The notes under the pieces were generated by a model that saw only the letters and a program-made list of their open reading frames with translations, was not told the origin of the DNA and did not search any database. This document shows positions 58,916-64,000 of a stretch of DNA of 64,000 bases, one piece after another. The first letter of the stretch is position 1. Every line of letters begins with the position of its first letter. The stretch comes from JdFR-22 sp964534325 (GTDB taxonomy: Archaea; Halobacteriota; Archaeoglobi; Archaeoglobales; Archaeoglobaceae): contig CAZHOR010000010.1 in the NCBI GenBank assembly GCA_964534325.1, positions 1 through 64,000 of the forward strand, given 5' to 3'. The position numbers and the translations under genes are program-made.

Positions 58916-60286
58916 TCAGGAGAGCTCTTTTTCCAGCTCGCCAGCGAAGTTGAGGATGGTGTTCTCGGAGAAATAATCTCCAATTATCTGCATTCCCACT
59001 GGGAGGGCTCCGGCATTTCCTACCGGCATGGATAATCCGGGCACACCCGCCATGTTAATGGGGACTGTGTTGACGTCCATTTTGTACATGGTGAGGGGGT
59101 CCGCCAGCTCTCCGATCTTGAATGCGGTGGAAGGCATGGTGGGGGATACGAGCAGATCATAATCCTTGAGGGCTCTGTGGAAATCGTTCTGGACCAGTGT
59201 CCTCACCTTAAGAGCCTTCAGGTAGTATTTGCCGTAATAGCCTGCGGAGAGGGCATAACTCCCCACCATTATTCTCCTCTTGACCTCATCTCCAAACCCT
59301 TCGGCCCTGACTTTAGAGAAATACTTGGACCATGAATTGAGTTTGTCCAGCCCATGACCGTACCTCACTCCATCGTACCTTGCCAGGTTGGAGGATGCCT
59401 CGCTCATGGCTATGACGTAATAAGCGGCGAGACAGTATTTGAAGGATTGAAGAGATACTTCTCCTACTTCATGACCCATTGACCTTATGGTCTTCAGGGC
59501 TCCATTGAACTTGCCTGTGACCTCATCTGAGGCGGTCATCTCTTTTATGACCCCTACCTTCAGCTTCTTATCCTGCTCCCTGAACTGGAAGTCCTTACCG
59601 GCGTTGGTGGAGTCTCTTTTATCCTTGGTGGCAATAACTTCCATGAGCAGAGAAAGGTCACTGACGCTGGAAGCGATAGGTCCTATTTGCTCCAGAGAGT
59701 TGGCATAAGGTATCAAACCATAACGGGAGACGAATCCGTAGGTGGGCTTCAACCCCACCGTCCCGCAGAAGCTTGCCGGACACCTGATACTGCCTCCAGT
59801 ATCACTTCCCAGGGCAAGAACTGCTTCTTCTCCACCGATCACTGCTGCACTACCTCCACTGCTTCCGCCTGCAACCCTCTGAGGGTCATAGGGATTCCTT
59901 ACCGGCCCAAAAAAGGAGGTCTCTGTAGTGGTGCCCATACCGAACTCATCCATATTGGTCTTTCCCACTATGATCGCTCCCTCTCGTTTCAGCATCTCCA
60001 CCACTTGGGAGTCAAAGGGCGGGACATAACTATGCAGAATGTTTGAGGCGCATGTGGTGGTGAGGTTTTTGGTAGTGATATTGTCCTTCACTGCTACGGG
60101 AACACCCGCAAGCCTCCCATTTAGGTTCCCTTTATCGTATTCCTTTGCCAGCTCCAGAGCGTTCTGCTCGTTCAGGGTTATGTATGAGTTTAGGTCACTA
60201 CCCTTTATCTTATCCAGTAGGTTCGAGATCAGGTCCGAGGCTTTCTCGTTATCCAGTTTTTCTTTCCATTGGGAGACGGAGATCAT
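58916..60286 (-). CDS. gatA: Asp/Glu-tRNA amidotransferase subunit A (GatA)
   Basis: An amidase-family subunit of 456 residues that frees ammonia from glutamine to convert Asp-tRNA(Asn) or Glu-tRNA(Gln). The Ser-cisSer-Lys triad is K67, S142 in AGGSSGGSAA and S166 in GSDTGGSIRCP, with the same spacing as known GatA. It overlaps gatC by four bases (ATGA). Archaea use GatCAB mainly for Asn-tRNA; GatB is not in this window. The product begins MISVSQWKEKL. Confidence 0.95.
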   Translation of the reverse strand: MISVSQWKEKLDNEKASDLISNLLDKIKGSDLNSYITLNEQNALELAKEYDKGNLNGRLAGVPVAVKDNITTKNLTTTCASNILHSYVPPFDSQVVEMLKREGAIIVGKTNMDEFGMGTTTETSFFGPVRNPYDPQRVAGGSSGGSAAVIGGEEAVLALGSDTGGSIRCPASFCGTVGLKPTYGFVSRYGLIPYANSLEQIGPIASSVSDLSLLMEVIATKDKRDSTNAGKDFQFREQDKKLKVGVIKEMTASDEVTGKFNGALKTIRSMGHEVGEVSLQSFKYCLAAYYVIAMSEASSNLARYDGVRYGHGLDKLNSWSKYFSKVRAEGFGDEVKRRIMVGSYALSAGYYGKYYLKALKVRTLVQNDFHRALKDYDLLVSPTMPSTAFKIGELADPLTMYKMDVNTVPINMAGVPGLSMPVGNAGALPVGMQIIGDYFSENTILNFAGELEKELS

Positions 60287-60564
60287 TCGATCACCCTGGG
60301 ACCCTTGATGTAACCATCTTCAACGTGTTTGGCGTTTTTCAGGGCTTCTTCCTGTGTGAGGCACTCTCCTTCCTTATCCTCTCTAAATACATTTACAAGG
60401 GAAAGAACGTGTGAAGAAGGTTCAATATCTTCTTCCACCTCATCCAGAATGTTAAAATAATCCAGAATATCCTGAAAATCATTTCTGAAGTTTTGAATGT
60501 CTTCCTCTTCCAATTCGATCTTTGCCAGGTTAGCGGTATGCAACACATCTTTATCTGTTATCAT
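60283..60564 (-). CDS. gatC: Asp/Glu-tRNA amidotransferase subunit C (GatC)
   Basis: A 93-residue GatC, which wraps around GatA and supports its folding. It has the usual TANLAKIELEEEDIQNFRNDFQDILDYF helices and the extended C-terminal arm EGECLTQEEALKNA. The start is ATG 60564, with GGTG about six bases upstream. Its stop codon overlaps the gatA ATG, so the two are coupled. It is first in the gatC-gatA-nfi unit. Confidence 0.92.
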   Translation of the reverse strand: MITDKDVLHTANLAKIELEEEDIQNFRNDFQDILDYFNILDEVEEDIEPSSHVLSLVNVFREDKEGECLTQEEALKNAKHVEDGYIKGPRVIE

Positions 60565-60683
60565 GGAGAACACCTGCGTTAGTGGTAGAGATACTGAATT
60601 GAATAAATTTTTTTGGTTTACCTTAGTTTATCTTAAAGACTTTGGCTTCGATCACAATCAAAAAGTTCCCTGGTTTCCGGCGG

Positions 60684-60887
60684 TTATCTACCGGACACCA
60701 GGAACATCAGGAACAGCAGTACAAAGAAAAGGGCCATCATGGCTAATGAGAAGTTCCTCTGCTTCTTACGGCTCTTGATCATCTCCTCTTCACATTCAGT
60801 ACTGCAGTATGACTCTTCCGGACCAACTGTCTTTCCACAGACAACACAATGCTTATGAGGTACCACACTGAGATTTTGTCGGGTCAT
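60684..60887 (-). CDS. DUF2116 zinc-ribbon membrane protein
   Basis: A 67-residue protein with a zinc-ribbon-like N-terminus, HKHCVVCGKTVGPEESYCSTEC (four cysteines), a short charged linker and one membrane helix at the C-terminus (about 46-64). This is the DUF2116 layout, widespread in archaea, with unknown function. The start is ATG 60887, with GGTGG four to five bases upstream. Confidence 0.88.
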   Translation of the reverse strand: MTRQNLSVVPHKHCVVCGKTVGPEESYCSTECEEEMIKSRKKQRNFSLAMMALFFVLLFLMFLVSGR

Positions 60888-61002
60888 TTGTTCCACCGTT
60901 GAATATATTACTGGCTCAATAATTCAAACAGTTTTTAAATTTTCTGAAAACCTGAAGAAAACTTGAAGAAGACTTATATATTTATCAACAATATCGATAT
61001 TG

Positions 61003-62076
61003 ATGGCTTCGAAAGTAGTTCTGGCGATTGACAGGGACGACGACCTCGGTAGAAAAACCAGCATACCATCTCCTGTTATCGGCAGGGAAAACAACCTTAA
61101 CGCTGCCATCGCCCTTGCATCCTCTGACCCTGAAGACTCCGATATAAACACTATTTTTGGGGCTATAAAGCTGTATGATGAGCTGAAAAAGGAAGGGGAG
61201 GATGTTGAAGTCGTTACCATTTGCGGTAATGAAAGCGTAGGAGTTATTTCCGATACAAAAATATCCAACCAGCTGGACGAGATAAAATGGAGGACAGGAG
61301 CTAAAAGCGTTATAGTTGTATCGGATGGTTCTGAAGACGAATTCGTCCTCCCGGTTATATCTTCCCGCTTCAGTATCGATGCCGTTAAGAGGATAGTGGT
61401 CAAGCAGAGCAAGACCATAGAGAGCACTTATTTCCTCATCAAAAGAATGCTCAACGACCCCAAGATCGCCAGGGTTACCTTAGCTCCTCTGGGAATAATC
61501 TTCCTGGTATATGCCATATTCCTCCTGGCGAGGTATCCTGAGTGGGGGCTGGGCGCCATAATCCTGATCGCCGGATTCTACATGGTCCTGAAGGCATACG
61601 GTTTAGAGGCCGCCATAGAGGACTACTTCGCCACCCTAAAGAAATCGCTGCTGGAAGGCAGGCTTTCGTTCATTACCTACGTCACTTCCGCCATGCTGTT
61701 CATTATTGGTATCATTCAGGGTTTCAATAAGCTGTGGGGGCTGTATAATCAGCCCATCACCCAGGGAATCCTCATGTACATTCTGTCCTTCATCTACGGC
61801 TCCGTGTGGTGGATTGTGGGAGGAGGTATCTCTGCCATGGTGGGCAAGATTCTCGACCTCGTCATCGAGAAAAGACCTTTCAGACGTTATCTGGTCATCC
61901 CATTCCTTCTAATATCCTCCGGTCTGATACTGTGGGGAACCAGCTTCTTCATCCTCTCCAGAAGTGATGCATTTGGATTCTCCCCCGACGTTGCATTTGA
62001 GTATCTCCTGATGTCCATTGCAGGAGCCATCTTAATAGCCGTAGTCATCATACTGCCTCTCACCAGGCAGAGCTGA
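61003..62076 (+). CDS. DUF373-family membrane protein
   Basis: A 357-residue protein of the archaeal DUF373 group. The cytosolic N-terminal half (about 1-155) has a VVLAIDRDDDLGRKT start and a TKISNQLDEI-type helix. The C-terminal half has about six membrane helices (from about 165). The DRDDDLG motif suggests metal or nucleotide binding, but no activity is known. The start is ATG 61003, preceded by a TATA-like TTATATATTTA about 22 bp upstream, so it is probably leaderless. Confidence 0.88.
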   Translation: MASKVVLAIDRDDDLGRKTSIPSPVIGRENNLNAAIALASSDPEDSDINTIFGAIKLYDELKKEGEDVEVVTICGNESVGVISDTKISNQLDEIKWRTGAKSVIVVSDGSEDEFVLPVISSRFSIDAVKRIVVKQSKTIESTYFLIKRMLNDPKIARVTLAPLGIIFLVYAIFLLARYPEWGLGAIILIAGFYMVLKAYGLEAAIEDYFATLKKSLLEGRLSFITYVTSAMLFIIGIIQGFNKLWGLYNQPITQGILMYILSFIYGSVWWIVGGGISAMVGKILDLVIEKRPFRRYLVIPFLLISSGLILWGTSFFILSRSDAFGFSPDVAFEYLLMSIAGAILIAVVIILPLTRQS

Positions 62077-62119
62077 ATAAAGTTACTAGCGGGCTGAATA
62101 AATTAGTGAGTTGAGTGAG

Positions 62120-63031
62120 TTAGATCAAGCCCAGCTCTATTCTCAGAGCGCATGCCTGACATTCTTCGCTGGCTGTGGGCTCGCCACATGTTTTGCATGC
62201 GTTCAGATTCATCTGAGGATGCATTTCTTTCAGACAGGGTATGAGCTCCTCAAAGCTCTTCATCACGGAGAACTTTCTTCCCGGGTATTTGTTCTCAAAA
62301 TCGTAGAGATAATCTCTGACCGCTGCTCTTACGGGGAACTGACTGTAAGGACACTCTTCCACGTCAAGAGGGAGACCGAATAGAGAGGCGTAGATCACTG
62401 TCTCCTTCTCGTATATCTTCCTGAGAGGCTTTACTCGCATTATAAGTCCTTCCTGCTGTTTCTGAGGTATGAGCCTGGCCAGTCGAGCGATATCGGATTG
62501 CAAGAAATTGAGGAGGATCGTCTGGGTCTCATCGTCCAGACTGTGCCCCGTTGCCAGTTTGGTGGCACCAATTTCTCTGGCAGTCCTATTGAGCAAGTAC
62601 TTCCTGAATACGCCGCAGTAACTACAGGGTTTCTTGTCACCCTTTTTCACCATCTCGTCCAGAGTCGCTCCTATCCCATCCTTGAAAGACACGATATGGT
62701 GCTCCATTTGCAGTGAATCCGCCAGTTCTCTTGATATCTCTACTGTAGGCGGCCTATACCCCTCAATCCCTTCATCTATAGTGATTAGAGCAAATTCCAG
62801 ATCCTTTCTCTTACCGTAAAGCCTGTTAAGGATGTGAGTGAGAACGATGCTATCTTTCCCCCCACTAAGAGCTATGGCTATCTTATCCCCGGTTTCGATC
62901 ATCCTGTATTTGTACACGGAATTCTTCACTTTTTTATCCACGTCTTTGATGAAGTGCTTCCTGCACAGGTGTCTACCGGATGGTCTCTGGTGGTACACAG
63001 CTTTATTGCCGCATTGACTACAGACTGCCAC
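62120..63031 (-). CDS. tRNA 2-thiolation enzyme (TtuA/NcsA-like)
   Basis: A 303-residue PP-loop enzyme that adenylates and thiolates tRNA uridine (U34 or U54). The N-terminal zinc finger has C4-x-x-C7 plus CRKH. The ATP motif SGGKDS lies at 56-61. The PCSYCG pair near residue 135 and C223 form the likely [4Fe-4S] site used for sulfur transfer. A C-terminal zinc finger has CKTCGEP and CQAC. The ordered cysteine clusters mark the TtuA/Ncs6 group, but the exact base cannot be decided. The start is GTG 63031. Confidence 0.92.
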   Translation of the reverse strand: MAVCSQCGNKAVYHQRPSGRHLCRKHFIKDVDKKVKNSVYKYRMIETGDKIAIALSGGKDSIVLTHILNRLYGKRKDLEFALITIDEGIEGYRPPTVEISRELADSLQMEHHIVSFKDGIGATLDEMVKKGDKKPCSYCGVFRKYLLNRTAREIGATKLATGHSLDDETQTILLNFLQSDIARLARLIPQKQQEGLIMRVKPLRKIYEKETVIYASLFGLPLDVEECPYSQFPVRAAVRDYLYDFENKYPGRKFSVMKSFEELIPCLKEMHPQMNLNACKTCGEPTASEECQACALRIELGLI

Positions 63032-63131
63032 AGAGTAAGGATTGAAAAAGGGATATAAATTATCTTTTCACCTATCTTTTATCTTTTTTCTCTGCAAACA
63101 TATCAGGATTTGAATTTCTCAGCACGTTGGA

Positions 63132-63362
63132 TCACATGTAGGTTGCTCTCAATCTGTTCGATATTTGCTTTACTAAAAGAGCGCTGAATATTAGAGTCAA
63201 AATTAGCATTATGGCTACATATATAAATGACAGCTCCTCGACGCTTAAACTGGTAAATGAAGTCAATGGAGCCAATGTCTGAGGGATTAACGCCACAAAA
63301 TATGCAGAAGATGTCCAAAGAATTAAAAAAATTAAGGTAAGGATTATCTTCTTCATGTACAT
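63132..63362 (-). CDS. Small two-helix membrane protein
   Basis: A 76-residue protein with hydrophobic helices at about 4-25 and 46-66 and a basic C-terminal tail. No family is recognised. It follows the larger membrane protein gene by four bases on the same strand, so the two are likely cotranslated partners. The start is ATG 63362. Confidence 0.6.
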   Translation of the reverse strand: MYMKKIILTLIFLILWTSSAYFVALIPQTLAPLTSFTSLSVEELSFIYVAIMLILTLIFSALLVKQISNRLRATYM

Positions 63363-63366
63363 CTTA

Positions 63367-63939
63367 TTAGCCTTTAGACCCCTCTTTTGGTTCTTTGAGT
63401 TCTTCGACTTTCTGACTGAACTCTGTAGCTTTCCTTTCGATGTCCTCGGAGAACGTCCCTCCCACTCTGAACAGTGTTATTATTGCCCAGAGCAAAAGCA
63501 GGATCAGGATTATCCCTGCCAGAGACGGGTGAAGACCAGCGACCATGGGAAGGAAAAACAGGTAAGCTATTACTGCAAGAATAATAAATCCTATTCCCCG
63601 AAATCCGGTCCTGTATCTTTCCAGCTTTGCATCCGAGGTTTCACCTCTAGCAAATTGTAGTGCGGTCAAGCCAGCCAGCCCTCCGATCAGGTCTGAAACT
63701 TCCTTTAATATCCTCAGGAAAACTATTACGAGGGCAATTATGACTATCGCGGAGATAATAGCTTTCATCCCCATCAATCCGAAAATAAATGGGTCCCCCA
63801 AAGTATCTGCCAGAGGCAAAAACACAAGTACTGCAAACAGCCATATAAGCACAGCTATTGCCAGATTAACCAAAATTTTGGGAAAGCTTTCACTCACTTC
63901 TCTTCTGGATTCCTTTAAAATCTCTTCTCTACTCGGCAA
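63367..63939 (-). CDS. Membrane protein of unknown function
   Basis: A 190-residue protein with four or five hydrophobic segments (about 23-45, 52-80, 115-133 and 140-160) and a charged C-terminal coil (FSEDIERKATEFSQKVEELKE). No domain is recognised. The start is TTG 63939, with GGGGGTAT about six bases upstream. It forms a two-gene unit with the small membrane protein downstream. The last 60 bases of the window after it are AT-rich with no gene. Confidence 0.65.
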   Translation of the reverse strand: MPSREEILKESRREVSESFPKILVNLAIAVLIWLFAVLVFLPLADTLGDPFIFGLMGMKAIISAIVIIALVIVFLRILKEVSDLIGGLAGLTALQFARGETSDAKLERYRTGFRGIGFIILAVIAYLFFLPMVAGLHPSLAGIILILLLLWAIITLFRVGGTFSEDIERKATEFSQKVEELKEPKEGSKG

Positions 63940-64000
63940 TATTATACCCCCATTCTTTAACTAATAATAAAGCTATATATAGTTATGCACATATAGATTA

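Overview
The window reads as chromosome of a euryarchaeon. It carries an archaeal histone, a CDC48/VAT-type AAA ATPase, a membrane-anchored archaeal LonB protease, archaeal-type PEP carboxylase, archaeal phosphoglycerate mutase ApgM, mannosyl-3-phosphoglycerate synthase, two proteins ending in PGF-CTERM sorting tails, three DUF5371 paralogues and a tRNA-Lys with a bulge-helix-bulge intron. DUF5371, the c-type cytochrome and the heme exporter genes suggest a relative of Methanosarcinales, Syntrophoarchaeia, ANME or Archaeoglobi, but no marker here fixes the lineage. Many genes have a GGTGAT or GAGGTGAT motif about 4-6 nt before the start. Others have a TATA-like box 22-32 nt before the ATG and look leaderless. 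I used both signals to choose starts.

Layout. 0-9 kb: tRNA methyltransferase TrmO, a dehydrogenase/aldo-keto reductase pair, an MscS channel, a DUF5371 protein, a DnaG gene cut off before its catalytic domain, histone and CDC48. 9-14.5 kb: small unknowns, an ImmA/IrrE-DUF4411 toxin-antitoxin-like pair whose toxin-like gene is frameshifted at its start, tRNA-Val, and the osmolyte gene mpgS. 14.7-24.6 kb: LeuC/HacA, PdxS-PdxT, a UPF1-like helicase, intron-containing tRNA-Lys, inositol monophosphatase overlapping NAD kinase, HIT protein and LonB. 24.7-33 kb: a secretion-type ATPase with a degenerate RecA-like neighbour, an exosortase/archaeosortase-like protein with a membrane partner, CcmC plus a 40-residue CcmD-like peptide, an MgtE-like transporter, a ThiI-like PP-loop protein and ApgM. 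33.5-38 kb: copper ATPase, YHS protein, a two-gene permease and a radical SAM protein. 38-46 kb: small zinc-ribbon and DUF5320 proteins, an octaheme HAO-like cytochrome with a PGF-CTERM tail, DsrC- and DsrE-like proteins, a radical SAM enzyme, a transglutaminase-like protein and a SIMPL protein with an internal TAG. 46-64 kb: GH38 mannosidase, a His-rich CopB-type ATPase, a CBS protein, PEP carboxylase, secreted proteins, a DtxR-type regulator with a perfect palindrome at its start, an FdhD homologue without its cysteines, endonuclease V, GatA/GatC, and a TtuA/NcsA-like thiolation enzyme.

How the genes fit together. CcmC/CcmD, the octaheme cytochrome and its PGF-CTERM tail point to cell-surface heme chemistry. 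DsrC, DsrE, FdhD, ThiI-like and TtuA-like genes point to sulfur-transfer chemistry. Two copper ATPases of different motif class, a YHS protein and a DtxR regulator form a metal-homeostasis layer. MpgS and possibly the GH38 enzyme concern mannosylglycerate. I saw no CRISPR array, insertion sequence or prophage. No single undescribed multi-gene system is proven. The strongest unusual items are the minimal tRNA-Lys intron, the DnaG gene lacking TOPRIM, the in-frame TAG in the SIMPL gene, the cysteine-less FdhD, the one-cysteine DsrC, and the shared promoter motif with a possible small RNA near 38.9 kb.
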